Part shown: positions 53,201 to 63,287 of the stretch, piece by piece
How positions within the stretch are numbered: the first letter of the stretch is position 1
Layout: each line of letters opens with the position of its first letter
Source of the DNA: Mycteria americana
Lineage: Eukaryota > Chordata > Aves > Ciconiiformes > Ciconiidae
Assembly: GCF_035582795.1 (NCBI RefSeq)
Contig: NC_134367.1
Location: 85,481,062-85,545,061, forward strand
Reading direction: 5' to 3'
DNA: 64,000 bases
Translations under genes and position numbers: made by a program
Notes under the pieces: generated by a model
The model's database searches: none
The model's input: only the letters and a program-made list of their open reading frames with translations
What the model was told of the DNA's origin: nothing

Positions 53201-53977
53201 AATTCAGGTTGGAAGGGGCCTTGGCAGATCCATAGTCCAAGGTCCTCCTCAAAGCATGGTTAGCCCTGAAACCAGGTTGCTCAGGGCATTATCCAGTTGG
53301 GGTTTTCAAAAGGATGGAGAGCACAACCTCCCTGGACAACCTGTTCAACAGCTTGACTGACCTCACAGTGAAAAAGCTTTTCCTTATATCCAGTTTAAAC
53401 CTCTGTTGTTCCAAATTATGCCCATTGTCTCCCGTCCTCCAGCCACGCATTCATCTGGACAGCCTGGCCTATCTTCTTGAAACCTCCTCATAGGTATTGG
53501 CAGGCTGCTATTAGATCCCTCAAAGCCTTCTCTTCTCCAGACTGAGGGAGACCAGAGATGTTCCTCCCACTAGCCTCCCCTTATAGGACAAATTCTCCAG
53601 CCCTTGACCACCTTGGGGCCCCCGACTCTTCCCAATAACCTTACCCTTCACGTGCCCAGAAATGTGCTCCAAGATTTTCCCATGGACTGGAGCGATGCTG
53701 ACTAGCCCGTAGCTTCTTGAATTATCCTTTTGGCCTTTTTTGAATATGGGTTTGCCTTTCCCATTTATCTTTCTCCAGCTGTTTTTTTGGATAGATGATC
53801 TTAAAAATCACCGGCATCTAAACAGCCAAACTCACCGATTGCAAAGAACGTGTCCCTGTCAATACTAGCAGCTTCCTTGCAACTGAACAGCAGCGATGCT
53901 ACTTCACTGCGGTTCAAGAGGCTGGGGTCATTCTGGGGAAGCGCCAGACGCTTCAGCTGCTCCGCCAGGGACGTCAT
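13730..53977 (-). CDS. HEATR1: HEAT repeat-containing protein 1 (UTP10/BAP28 homolog), complete, 44 coding exons
   Basis: HEATR1 is a nucleolar HEAT-repeat scaffold of the t-UTP part of the small-subunit processome. It is needed for RNA polymerase I transcription and 18S pre-rRNA processing. ATG is at 53977-53975 (MTSLAEQLKRLALPQ, as human MTSLAQQLQRLALPQ) with G at -3; TAG is at 13732-13730 after EPLQSYF. The 44 exons total 6474 nt, or 2157 residues (human 2144 as recalled), with every phase joining and all introns GT-AG. The U3snoRNP10 region begins near residue 250 (DYRAATYMIICQ). The BP28CT region spans about residues 1850-2010, and a final HEAT repeat is near 2095-2135. No frameshift or stop was found, so the gene looks intact. 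Exon coordinates are given in the four block entries. Confidence 0.97.
17705..17937 (+). mobile_element. Truncated solo-LTR relative (ERVL-like), old
   Basis: The first ~230 bp follow the start of the intact LTR at 22616-23224: ggctgggatggagttaattt, gtgctgtgttttagattt, then gggaggggacacagccagg. The second half is missing, and a T/CT-rich run follows (17948-17981). No target-site duplication can be called. It lies in the HEATR1 intron about 80 bp downstream of the exon 37 donor. It has more mismatches than the intact copy, so is probably older. Confidence 0.78.
19044..19156 (-). mobile_element. CR1 LINE 3'-end fragment
   Basis: Starts at agaatcatagaatggcttgg (the reverse complement of the CR1 3' tail), continues with gatcatctagtccagcccc and ends near ttgctcaacgccccatc. 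It is minus-oriented, the same direction as HEATR1, and lies in the intron between exons 35 and 36. Confidence 0.9.
21140..32432 (-). CDS. HEATR1: HEATR1 coding exons 23-33 (residues 1122-1604)
   Basis: Exons in transcript order: 32301-32432, 31786-31892, 30542-30685, 29643-29761, 29253-29374, 27647-27775, 25569-25799, 24750-24876, 23467-23633, 22156-22202 and 21140-21263. They sum to 1449 nt. Landmarks are FDLLLNCKNPLCAQT, LILELLQHKKKLRRPQ, MPQTHHHALLLLG, VFVDALPHVPEHRRLPIL and LRHFKFLSVSFMSQLLSS. Exon 32 (22156-22202) is only 47 nt and encodes IVECEETEELQKLEQ. Its acceptor is the CAG at 22205-22203; a nearby TAG would break the frame. Introns here hold the homopurine minisatellite, a CR1 and a solo LTR. 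Confidence 0.94.
21946..22002. repeat. A/C-rich low-complexity tract
   Basis: An A14 run followed by CAAAAAA and CCCC/AAA units, in the HEATR1 intron between exons 32 and 33. Confidence 0.8.
22611..23229 (+). mobile_element. Intact ERVL-like solo LTR with 5-bp target-site duplication
   Basis: The LTR is 22616-23224 (609 bp), beginning TGTCCTGGTTTCGGCTGGG and ending AAACCACAACA. The 5-bp duplication GTTAC flanks it (22611-22615 and 23225-23229). ATTAAA at 23078-23083 sits in the expected place, so it points rightwards, antisense to HEATR1. A 5-bp duplication fits ERVL-type elements. I recognise the start as a family widespread in Neoaves genomes but cannot give its database name. There is no internal viral sequence. 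It lies in the HEATR1 intron, about 240 bp downstream of the exon 31 donor. It contains a C-run (22988-22998) and polypyrimidine stretches. Confidence 0.9.
24434..24703 (-). mobile_element. CR1 LINE fragment adjacent to HEATR1 exon 30
   Basis: Reverse-complement CR1 3' end: tagaatcatagaatggttgg, then aaaggtcatctagtccaacc, tgaatgtttccagggatggg, and a final ccattaccccttgtcc. About 270 bp, same transcriptional direction as HEATR1. Its right edge is 46 bp from the exon 30 donor at 24749. Confidence 0.95.
26017..26592. repeat. Homopurine minisatellite, ~16-bp unit, about 36 units
   Basis: About 575 bp of almost pure A and G on the plus strand. The unit stays near 16 bp throughout, but its composition slides: roughly A9-G-A-G5 at the left, A6-G-A-G8 and richer in the middle, then back to A9-G-A-G5 and degenerate G/A runs at the right. 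It lies in the HEATR1 intron between exons 28 and 29, so the pre-mRNA carries a C/T tract of the same length whose 3' edge is about 220 nt upstream of the exon 29 acceptor. Long lysine/glycine or proline/phenylalanine open frames through it are artefacts. The array may be mis-sized in a short-read assembly. Confidence 0.95.
26844..26872. repeat. A-run and GA microsatellite
   Basis: A13 followed by (AG)n, in the same HEATR1 intron as the minisatellite, about 250 bp from it. Confidence 0.85.
31567..31583. repeat. T homopolymer
   Basis: A run of about 17 T in the HEATR1 intron between exons 24 and 25. On the transcribed (minus) sense it is poly-A. Confidence 0.8.
33188..42909 (-). CDS. HEATR1: HEATR1 coding exons 12-22 (residues 513-1121)
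   Basis: Exons in transcript order: 42814-42909, 41717-41805, 41207-41418, 40808-40929, 40096-40293, 38225-38408, 37803-37951, 35511-35703, 34796-34968, 34283-34450 and 33188-33430. They sum to 1827 nt. Human-like landmarks are LIGVANKKM, FPKEETWWNPESL, LQTQALYIGYALLESQ, LINLGSPVSEVRRAALNCL and ILGKFNEYSATLL. Exon 17 (38225-38408) is the least conserved stretch against human. The acceptor of exon 19 (aatttaag at 35704-35711) has a weak pyrimidine tract but is the only one that restores the frame. Confidence 0.94.
35704..37802 (-). other. HEATR1 intron 18, nothing recognised
   Basis: 2.1 kb with several short open frames (for example 36399-36656 and 36620-36922, plus strand) that match no family I know. 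No CR1, LTR or structured RNA recognised. Confidence 0.55.
39166..39635 (-). mobile_element. CR1 LINE, ~470 bp with preserved reverse-transcriptase tail frame
   Basis: Minus-oriented CR1 in the HEATR1 intron between exons 16 and 17. The 3' end at the left shows repeated tcatagaa octamers. An uninterrupted frame at 39259-39603 (114 codons) reads as the C-terminal end of CR1 ORF2p: GLEHLSYEERLELRLFNLEK, KDGEGLFTRACSDRTRANGF, then ILDIRKKFFTMRVVRDWNKL. It is 5'-truncated, as CR1 copies usually are, and points the same way as HEATR1. Confidence 0.95.
39863..39950. repeat. Two-copy tandem duplication (~45 bp)
   Basis: The phrase ttttttaaatgcagactc, then a few bases, then gagcggtaaaatgtaa recurs about 45 bp later as ttttttaatgcagactc and gagtggtaaaatgtaa. 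It lies about 150 bp past the exon 16 donor. Confidence 0.8.
43334..53977 (-). CDS. HEATR1: HEATR1 coding exons 1-11 (residues 1-512)
   Basis: Exons in transcript order: 53836-53977, 51638-51854, 50557-50698, 49927-50028, 48865-49005, 48071-48282, 46685-46818, 45763-45871, 45301-45411, 44730-44847 and 43334-43441. They sum to 1536 nt. Exon 1 ends in phase 1 (ATC G) and joins GA TGC to give AIGCTGLEEL as in human. Exon 2 carries SVQSKAVNQQLNKNISLFLIH. Exons 6-8 carry the start of the U3snoRNP10 domain, with the second reading frame at 48071-48282 being the real one (GLKSSIQDYRAAT). Exon 8 contains an acidic patch (EEQEESEETE). Intron 1 is 2.0 kb and is full of CR1 DNA. Confidence 0.95.
44518..44610. 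repeat. T/G-rich low-complexity tract
   Basis: Runs of T broken by G, GG and GGG (on the sense strand of HEATR1, A runs with C interruptions). A C9 run lies just to the left (44500-44508). Located in the intron between exons 10 and 11. Confidence 0.85.
46819..48070 (-). other. HEATR1 intron 6, nothing recognised
   Basis: 1.25 kb. Short plus-strand open frames (47262-47531, 47621-47818, 47730-47945) show no known domain and no coding neighbour. Confidence 0.55.
52070..52697 (+). mobile_element. CR1 LINE, ~630 bp, antisense to HEATR1
   Basis: Plus-oriented CR1 in HEATR1 intron 1. Recognisable pieces are cctgggctgtattagtgaga, tctggagtactgtgtacag, gtttgttcagcctggagaag and the 3' end cttccagccaaaattattctatgatt near 52690. 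The ORF2 frame is broken in places (a T-rich run near 52498-52509), so it is inactive. Confidence 0.92.
53192..53785 (-). mobile_element. Old CR1-type repeat DNA abutting the HEATR1 exon 1 donor
   Basis: 53192-53610 is a diverged minus-oriented CR1 3' region (aatcacagaattcaggttgg, gttgctcagggcattatcc, ccttatatccagtttaaacc, ccttctcttctccagactg). 53625-53785 (cacgtgcccagaaatgtgct, gactggagcgatgctgacta) resembles another piece common in bird genomes, perhaps further upstream CR1. The right edge is about 50 bp from the exon 1 donor at 53835. Confidence 0.8.
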
Positions 53978-54620
53978 AGCTTCGCGTTTCGAGGAAAGGA
54001 GCCTCCAGAGAAAACTAATGAAAGAAAACCAAAGCAGGCCCGCGGGTAACGCAATCGCATGGAGACAGGCCGTCTCTCCCCACCCCGCCTCCCGGTGCAG
54101 GCCCCGCTGCCAGCTACCCCTCGGGGGTGCACACACGTGGGGATGGGCTGGGCCCAGCCAAGCCGGGGACGAAGAGGGACAGCGGCAGGCGGTGACACAT
54201 CCCCCGGTCGCGGTCCCCGACACCAACCTGGCTCCCCGCCGCTCCGTCCCGGGCCCCACGTGGACTGCGCGCGCCGCTAACCCGGAAGCAGCGGCTCCAG
54301 CGGAACGGAACGGGAAGCTCCCGCCCCCGCCCGGTAAAGAGCCGCCCCTCTCCCCCCTCCTTGGAGCGGCGGGCAGGAGCGCCACTGAGCATGCGCTGCC
54401 TCCGGGGGCTGTGGTGCATGCGCGTGGTTCCTCTCCGCGAGGGAGGCGGCCGTTGTCCGTGGTTTCGCGCCTCCGGACGGGTGCCTCGGAGCTCAGCGTC
54501 TGTGTGGAGGCTTTGAGCAGGTGCGGGGCGGGGGTCAGGCTGCCTGTGCTGGGGAAGCAGCCGGTCCAGGCGACCAGTCGAGGTGTGGAGGCCCGCAGCG
54601 CCGGCGGGTAGATGGAGAAG
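53830..54620 (-). promoter_or_regulatory. HEATR1: CpG-rich HEATR1 promoter and 5' region
   Basis: GC- and CpG-rich DNA, in contrast to the AT-rich introns on its left. On either strand it contains CACGTG E-boxes at 54134-54139 and 54257-54262, an ETS-like CCGGAAG at 54282-54288, and NRF1-like GCATGCGC cores at 54389-54396 and 54416-54423. No TATA box was seen, as expected for a housekeeping promoter. Transcription probably starts around 54.25-54.4 kb. The island could also drive divergent plus-strand transcription, but no exon there was recognised. E-boxes would fit MYC control, known for ribosome-biogenesis genes; this is inference. Confidence 0.75.
53978..54227 (-). other. HEATR1: HEATR1 5' leader with a probable 213-bp intron
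   Basis: A good acceptor (ttttctttcattag, AG at 54016-54015) lies 37 nt before the ATG. A fair donor (CAG|GTTGGT, GT at 54227-54226) lies upstream. Together they suggest a non-coding first exon ending at 54228 and an intron 54015-54227. As I recall, human HEATR1 also begins with a non-coding exon, 45 exons in all, which fits 44 coding exons plus one. An unspliced leader cannot be excluded. Confidence 0.5.
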
Positions 54621-54884
54621 CCTCAGTGAGGTGTCTGTGGCAAGGCGTGCTGCTGGCTTCGTGCTGAGCCCAGCAAGGCAACAGCCCGGGCTGTGAGTGG
54701 GGATCCACTAAACAGGGTCAGCGTGTCTTAGTAGTAAGGGCACACACACCTGGAGTTGTTCCACCTTAGTTTTTTTTCATATCTGAAGTGACTGATGCTG
54801 GGGGAAGTGCGGGACCCCCATGAGCAAAAAGGTCTTGAAAGCTACTGTAGTGTGTATGGGCTAGATCCCAGTTGTGGAACTGCA

Positions 54885-55080
54885 GAACTATGTAGGTTGG
54901 AAGAGTCCTCTAAAAGTCATCTGATCTAGCCTCAGAGCAGGGCCAGCGTAGAGCAAGTTGCTCAGAGTTTTGTCCAGTTGCATTTGGAGTATCGCCAAGG
55001 ATGGAAATTCTACAGCTTCACTGAGCCTCTCATCCAAGGTTTGGGTACCATCAGGTTAAAAAGAAGTTCCTAATATTAAA
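54885..55080 (-). mobile_element. Old CR1 LINE fragment
   Basis: Starts gaactatgtaggttggaaga, continues ctctaaaagtcatctgatct and gcaagttgctcagagttttg, and ends near ccatcaggttaaaaagaagt. A diverged minus-oriented CR1 3' region behind the HEATR1 promoter. Confidence 0.75.
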
Positions 55081-58000
55081 AACCATGATGGCTCCCACCA
55101 GTTTGCATTCAAGGCTGCAGAGTTCTTCACCTGGAAGTCGGTGCACAAAGCCAGAAAGGGAGCATGGCTTGTGACAAACCAGGAGAAGCCTGGAAAAAAA
55201 GAGCAGAAATAAAATGGATTTCAGTTGATGTCAGCAGATGGACAAAATGATGCCAAATATAAAAATTCCAGTATGAGATCTGTAAAATTATTTCCATATA
55301 TTGTTGAGAAGCTGTATAGCTATGGCAGAAATAACAAATTTGTTCACATAGTAAAGCTGCCTTATTTGGCAATCATTTAGCATACAGTGGAAATACAAAA
55401 AGCTGATAAAATTTTAGGGTTGCAGAGAATTGTTTAAATGCTTAATTTTATCTGTTAGGAATATCCACTGATTTCAACGAGACTGTTTGTATTAAGTTAA
55501 ACCTTTGCAGGAGTGGGAGCAGAGAGAAGAAATGAAGCTGGATGTCTGACTTTGTGCCTGATTATATTTGCTGGTGCCTTGTCAGAGAGCATGTATTAGC
55601 TATATATTGTGTTATTTCTGACATGGTATTATCTGAATGTAATGACAGCAATTGCTGAGCTGTTAGGGTTTGCTACCACTGCAGTTATAACAGTGTTAAG
55701 GTGTTTGGAAGATATTACTGATTTAATGGGATTGCTATTGTTTTTCTGATTGTTCTAACACTGAGATTCTGATCATCTAGCAAATGAGCTGGCTAGGGCT
55801 GGTGCAAACCAAGAGGCCAATTTATTGCACTTTTTCACATTCCCTGTGGCTTCTGTGCATCTTTTTCCTTTAGGAAGCCTTCATGTGACCTTATTTTTAG
55901 CATAGTTTAAACCTGCATAAATATGCATGTTTCCATGTCTAAAAATACTAAACATTAAAATATGTAGACTTTGCAAAGGACAGAAAGCTGTTTCTAAAAT
56001 AGAAAACTAGTCATTTTTTAGCAATGTGGTTCATTATTTGAATATTCTAGTGAGAAAGATAAACTAGAAGTTGTAAATGCTGAAATGTGTTCAGGTTTCC
56101 CAGTATTCCTGTCCTACTCTATTCTTTCCCGTGGAGGGCTGCAAGATAGAGGTTTTATACCTTTATGCTTTCTGTTCCATCCTTGTTTGGTTTCAGAGTA
56201 AAGCTGGGATTCCCTTTAGAGGTTAATTGGAGGAACAGAGACACCTTCTGCAGAGGGAAAAATATTTGTTCTTGATTTAATTCTAAAAAAGTGTTTCCTG
56301 GGAAAAATATAAACCCAGAAATTCTATTAGGCAGTATGCTTAGTTGGCTTTGTAATTCCCCAGTGGTGAAGCTGAATATCATGGAGATTTGCTCCATGCT
56401 GGACAAAGAGATGCTTTTCTGAACTTAAATTCAAGTCCAGAACTCCAGAACTTTCTGAACTCCAATCCAACCAGTCCCTTTAGCTTCTCAGTTCCTGCAT
56501 CATGACATAGCTAGTCTGTATGGATGGAATTCTCGTAGCCATATTACAGCTGAGATCACTTCTGGTGATGGCTGCTATTAAACTGCGTTTGACAGATTAG
56601 ATTGGCTGTTAAAAAAATCTTGCAGTCTTAGAGTATAATTTGTCATGTGCTCATTTTTATTTGGAAAACAGTGATCTGTCTCAAGCATTTTCTGCAAGCC
56701 TATTCACTCGTAAGTATTAGTGTGTTTGAAAAGATTTGATTCAGAAATGCAAACACTATTAAACTTTTAATGTTCTTTATGTCTGGGTAAATTTGTGCTA
56801 CCGCTGGAGCAAATATAATTGATGTTTTTATATAGATAAAGATCTAGTCTTTCTATTCCTTTCCTTCCAACTCACCTCACCAGCTGTGCTATAGAGCTAT
56901 ATCTGCCTTGGTAAGTAATGCAACCCAGTAGGAGGAAATTTGTAGAATGAAGTGGTGCTGAGGAGCCCTTGTCACACTGTGTGCATTTCAGAGGTTTTAT
57001 GCAGACTAGGTATTATTCTGCCCTGTAGACCAAATTCCCATTAGGTGTGTTCCCAGAATGCATCTTCTGGTTTGGTTTCATGTGTAGGGAACAGATGGGG
57101 AGGAATTTTGTTTAAGGAGGAAAAGGGAATCACTTCTGATACAAAAAAGGAGTGTTCAGTAGCATTCAATTGTAATATATCGAAATGAAGGTAAGGAATT
57201 GAGTACTACCTGTACAATTTACTGTTTACATACAAAGTTAGAGAACGTTTGTATTAAGTACTCTTGAATACTCTCAAAAGCTTATGAATTCATTTGCTAA
57301 GATGATGCTTCTTTTTTCTTCTTGCACCACCTCCTGTAATGTAGTGAGCCACCGTGATTTTGGATTGCTAAAACAGTTCTGAAGGAGATGGAGGAGACCC
57401 ACCTTCTGTGTGCTTCACCATCGCTTGCTAATAACCTTGGTATGTTCCCTGACATTTCCCCTTGCCATTTCTAATAGGGAATGTGACAGTGCCTGACATC
57501 TAAAATATGATCCGATTGCAACGTAATGAAGTAATATTAAGACCTTTCTAGGATATGCAAAGGAGACCGTAACTTCCTTAGAGTGTATCAAGTTCTCTAA
57601 CTTTTTAAGCAAAAGTAGGTGTTAACAGATATGTGTGTTTAATGTGGGTATATGTATGCTAACTGACCTGTAAACCGATCTGTGTTCTGGGGCAGTGGCT
57701 CGAACATCTTGTAAGCCAAGGTAATCTTATTGGCAAGAGATATATTTTGTTTTGCTATTGGTTGTAGGAGGCATGCAAAAGTTTTGTAGTTTTGGAGGCT
57801 GTGCAGTTAAATCTGCTCCTCTGAGCTAGTCTGTGTCCTTTGTTCTTAATTTGTGTACATATCTGCTCCCTCTTGGAAGTTTATCATTTGTAAGAATACA
57901 TCCGTGGTCTCTGAATATATAGAGTTACTGAAATTATCAGGAAGAACGGTGCTTTATTGTGTACTTTAAGGCTGCAGTAATGTATTTTTCTCTGTTTTCA

Positions 58001-61000
58001 GTTCTTTCTGCTCTCTGTGACAGTGCAGCAGTCACCCTTCATCGCTGGACATTGTGAAATGATGAGACAGTACGCTTCTGCAGTGTATACATTGATAAGG
58101 CTGTGACGCCATTATTCCCTTGGCTAAGATTTTGTTAGAAGCAAAGAGATTGGAGCCATTGTATCATGTAGCAATGCAAATATGTAAAAGGAGAGAGTTA
58201 AGATTTGTTTTCCCTATCTACTCTTCCTCCCCTAAGAGCTTGATCTTTCTATGCTTACATTAGTGAAACTCAGGAGTAATTCTGATGAGGTCAGTGAAGC
58301 TGTATGAGTGCACAGCTGATGTGCTGAGTGCGCTGCTGGAGGCAGAAACAATCAAGCATAATTTGATGGTGGTTGACATTACAGAGAATTGCAGTTCTCA
58401 TTGCTGGAACAGGACTGAAGGGAGAATAATTCTTCAACTGAACTGAAGGAAGAAGCTTCCTTGCTAGACAGTGTATCAAGCACGTCATCGACTTACTGAC
58501 CACTGTGGCAGGCAGTATCATGTTTCCGTGGCTTTTCTTGGAAAATCTATTGCAGCTTCCCCCAGCCATGAATTCTCATGTGTAGCTGCATTCCAGATCT
58601 AATAATAAATAGAAACCCTCTGGATGGGGTGGTGGGAAGCTATTTTGGGGATTTTACTGTATTAAAGGCTTTCTGATATGGTAGTATAAACTGAGGGCTT
58701 TTGAATCAAAATTATTGTAAAGGACGCTTTTAAATATGTAGTCTAGATAAGGAGAAATAAACCCCAAATAAACAAACTAGCTTCAGGTAGGCACATGCAG
58801 AGAAAGCGTTGGCTTGAAAAGGGTAGGCAATAGTAATCTTTGTTACTCCATTTGTATCCACTTGAGGTAGGTCTAGTTTGTCCCAAAAGCATCAGGGAGA
58901 GTAAGGAAGACAAATGGAGATGGTGAAAAATGGAAGAAAAAAGCAGTCTTTTCAGTGCTGAGCTACTTGATAAATTGTGATTTTTTTGTTTGTTTGTTGT
59001 GTAAAAAGTCAACTAGAAGGTTGGATTTTAATGGCTGCACAGTTGTTGCAATGGAAAATAGGAAATGTCTCTCATGATTGCTGTGATTGTGATAGTCCTT
59101 TGTCATGATTTGATATTTATTAGGCTGGGAAGTATGATACTCTGTGTGTATGTTAGCTGTTAATTGTTATGTTAGCTGTTAATTGTTATGAAAAGGTACC
59201 TGTGCCAGACAATCTACTGAGAGAGTAGGTGTCATAGATCTATTGTGTGGTGGTTGTGAGTCACATTGTTTAATGCATTGGGAGAACTTGGTAATCGGAG
59301 CATAGCAACATGGCCATTAGGGACTTGGATGTAATAAGCAATAAGGAGAGTGTTGTATGCTAGACATGTCTCATCTTTCATAGCAGGGCTGTAAACAGTA
59401 AAAGAGACAATAAACTGAAGGATGGGGAGAAGGAAAAAGTCATCAATAAGGAACATGCTTAACACAGCATGCTTTTCTTACTGCAGTATACTGTCTTGCT
59501 ATCGCCTCCCCCAATTGCCTCTTATATCAGCAACTGACAGGCATTGGAATAGCAGTAGAGCTCATATGGTGCAACTACCCATTCCTGACCTGCAGCTGTT
59601 CGAACCTCTATTTGCTTGTCAGCCAGCCATTTGCTGGTTTTTTTTTGAAATGCTGAGATGAATCACAGCTCTTTCCCTGAAGGAGAAACAGTGTCATTCC
59701 TATCTGGATGCCGTAAATACAAATTTCAGCCTTTTCCCAGGCTGGCTATTGAAGCCAGTGCTACTGTTGTTTCTCCATTTGCCCCAGTCACTGCCAGTCC
59801 ACGGGCCTTTTCCATACCTGGTGAATACGTGGTTTGAACTAGAATGAGCTCACAACTTTATATAATAATGCCTGAAAACAGTATGATCCACATTCAGTAG
59901 CAGAGAGGAGAAAATATATCTGCTGGTTTTGCTGTTCAGTTATATTCAGTTACATAGTTTTATTTATCCACTTTCTAAAGTTTATTTATTTTACATATTT
60001 TTTGTAGGAATGAGTTATGCATTCATGTAATGCCTAGCACAGTGGCACTGTGAACACTATGAACAACTGAACATTTTTAACTTATATATGTATTCATATA
60101 TATATGAGAGATTAATACTATAATATTTAAAAAGTATTAGAAAGTCAGAGAGTGCATTTCTGTGATACTGAATTATACGAAATATCTGCAATCATAAAAA
60201 AACTCCCAAACTTTTCTCTGCATTTCAGTGCAGTTTTACAAAATGTTTGGCTTTTGTATTTGCTTTCATTGTACATTGGAAACTGTTCATGCTGTTATGT
60301 ATCTTGGGAATTCTTGGGGAAAAACCCCTGTTATCAGAAGAAATAGCGTGTTTGATTTAGATGGTGAGGGCATACAACTGAGATTTACTGATAAACCTAG
60401 ATCTCCAGATTTACTGATTTACTAAAGTACCATGTTTTCAGAGTTAAAATAGTGGCCCTGCTGTCTTGAGATGCTGTAAAGACTCTATGCTGCCTTTCAT
60501 CAAACAGTATTGACAACTGGAAATGCTCTTGATACCAGCTAACAACTCTTACTGACAAAAGTATATGTCAATGTTTTCTCCAATGCATTTCTTACTCTCT
60601 GTTGTTCTGCATGCATTGTGTATGCCAGTGACTTAAGAGAGTTCTCTGCAGAGAAACTACTTGAGAGAGACTTAGAGGCCCAGTGACATCAGAGGCAATT
60701 CCTTGGACACACTGAGAGGAGGGTGCTATTTCTGCAGAAGGCTTGACAGGCACTTAGTATAGTGGGTAGGAAGGCAGCCTGGCCTTGAACATGTAGTGAA
60801 GGGGAGTGTGTGGCACTAAGAATCAGGTGATTCTGCCACTGATGCTGGTATACCTCTTTTAAATAAGCCTGGTGGCCAGAGACAAAGCAGTTCCTGCTTG
60901 AATGCTCTCAAATACTGCACAGGAGAGGTTACACTTCAAAATCTTTCTCTCTTTACTTGTGGTAGGATCCCTTTGGTTTGCAATACCTGCTGATTCTTAA

Positions 61001-61684
61001 CAGTGTGGTGATGTGTGTGCCTTGTTTTAGTCTGTAGAGGGGGAACAAAATATTTTAAACAATTTATGACTCATTTAATCTTTAAAATGTGCCTAGTCTG
61101 TCTGTGTCACTGTAACACGTTTAAAGACTCTTTTGCGTGAACTACAACAGACAGATCTGAGATGCAAAATGTGATGTTCTTTCCTGAGCAGAAGCTGTAG
61201 TAGTTATGTAACTGTTAGGTTACTGTTACATAACTGTTAACAAACTGTTAACATTTTGTATGAACTGTCTTCCAATTCAGAACTTATTTATAATTACTTA
61301 ATTTATAATATATTTATAACTGGTTGTAGAGCAGGTATCTTAACATGAAGATCACAAGTCAATTAATGGTGGACTATGCCAGAGTTAAGTTTTCCAAGCA
61401 ATCTTAATTCACCTGCTTTGTATGTATCACAATGCAGACTTTAATTGCATAGTCACAAACTACTTTTTCTCCAGAAATTCTGCTTTGTTCAATGTATTGC
61501 ATAAGCAGTGCTCTACAGCATTATGATTTCCCTTTTTTATTCCATGCAGGTCTGTTGCACTCAGCTGAAGCATGTTCCCAAATACATAATTTATGATTTT
61601 CAGCTCTGGTCATCACAGTATTTATACTTGTCTTCAAGTATTCCAAATCTATTGGGTATTTGATTTTCACATACTTCCTTATAC

Positions 61685-61750
61685 TTCACAGCATTAGTAT
61701 TATTCCTGGTCTACAGAAAGAAAACTGAGGCACATGCTCCAAACTGTCCA
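61685..61750 (+). mobile_element. Possible ancient MIR SINE fragment
   Basis: ctacagaaagaaaactgagg followed by cacatgctccaaactg resembles the MIR core phrase with 'gaaactgaggc'. Short and diverged; weak support. Confidence 0.3.
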
Positions 61751-63287
61751 TAGTTCCATTTTCCCATCCAGTGGATAGTTTTAGGATAATGAATGCTGGT
61801 ACTATGGAATTTGTCTCTTCCCTAAAGTGCTTTACAGAGTACAATTACATACTGTCTTTTTGCCCACTGAGTAGGCCTGGTTTGAACCTTTAGACCCAGC
61901 AGAATCCTATATTTGTCTGGTATTTCCATCATGCATTGTTTTACACATTCTCTCCTGCAATTGAAAGTGCAGTCTATGACCCTCCTGACTTCCAGCACTG
62001 GTACTTTAACAGTGAAAAATCAGGCCCTACAAATTTAGGGCCTGATCAGCCTAATTTTCCATAGGTCATCTGTATGCCAGGGTTACCTATGAAGAAGATA
62101 CAAGGGGGATTGCTGAGCCATGGGGAATAAACAAAAAAGTGTCTTGATGTTCTAGAAGCGCATTCGTAACTGAATAGTCTCCCCTGAGAAGTCCAAGATA
62201 TATTTGAATCCATCCATTTGAACTGCAGAATAAGCTCTCTGCTAAATGCTTTTATCATGGGAGAAGAAGCCAGGGAAATATGTGTTCAGACTACCTCAAC
62301 TAAAAAATGAATTCCGGAGTTTGCTGTAAATACATGTGGAGCCTTAGAGCCTATAAGGGTAGGCTTACCTTTGTCCTAGTTGCTGACTCCACCTCCAGTA
62401 ACTATTGTCCATATGAACTGGAAAAATACCTAGAACAGCATTTGGCTTGAAAAAAAAACCCTCTTGAATTTGGTTCAGTTATGAAATTCTGGAAGATTAC
62501 AGCTATTCCCAATTTAACTATGGGACACAACAAGAGATTTAGACTGCACATTAGCATAACTCCACTGCATTTATCCTATAGACAAACTGGTTTCGAAGTG
62601 AAGAAACATGCAAATACTCTCCTCTTCTCCTTTGCATATGCTGAACTGGACTTATGCCGGGAGAGAGGTGAGCCAATTAAGAAACAAAGGACTTCAGAGG
62701 AACTTCAGGGCACATTCAGAGGGATTGAGAATATACAAGAGACTTCACCTTGAGTAAGTTATTGCTGGTAGGTCTCAAGAACAACCAGTCTCATACTGGA
62801 AATTATGTTGTGCAAAACTGGTACCGATTGCTCCTGAGATGAGAATACGGCTGAAGTTAGTGAGAGAGATCATAGCTGGACAGGGAACAATTGTCTTCAG
62901 AACAGGAATTGGAAAATTCAGGCCTTGCTGCTTTCATGTCAGGAACATTGCTCATTTTCTCAGTGCTGATTCTTAATACAGCTGAGTGTCAGAGTAAAGC
63001 TTTGTTGGACAGGATGTAAGGACAACAGTTCTGGAAAAGGAAAACTTGCACTATACATGTTGCAAAAGAACATGTTATCCCTGTTTGGCAGTAATTCAGG
63101 TTGCGCCTAACACTGCCTTATACAGGGATGAATTTGCCCCTTTTACTAATCTTTGTATTGCTCCTGTGGAATGAATAGTAAGTAGCTAGTATTCATTTTT
63201 ACAGACTGGCAATTCGTTCAACCAGGTTGCCTTCTTGAGTGTATAACTTTAATTTCATTGATGTTAGTGAAATTACATTGGTGTATC

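Noticed and set aside
53850..54611. 253-codon plus-strand open frame through the CpG island
   Set aside because: It is antisense to HEATR1 exon 1 and open because GC-rich DNA has few stops. Composition is arginine/proline/glycine-rich without a domain. A divergent non-coding transcript remains possible.
57386..57436. Possible short coding exon (ATG GAG GAG ACC...) right of HEATR1
   Set aside because: Only a dozen or so codons, with no homology I recognise and no supporting neighbours.
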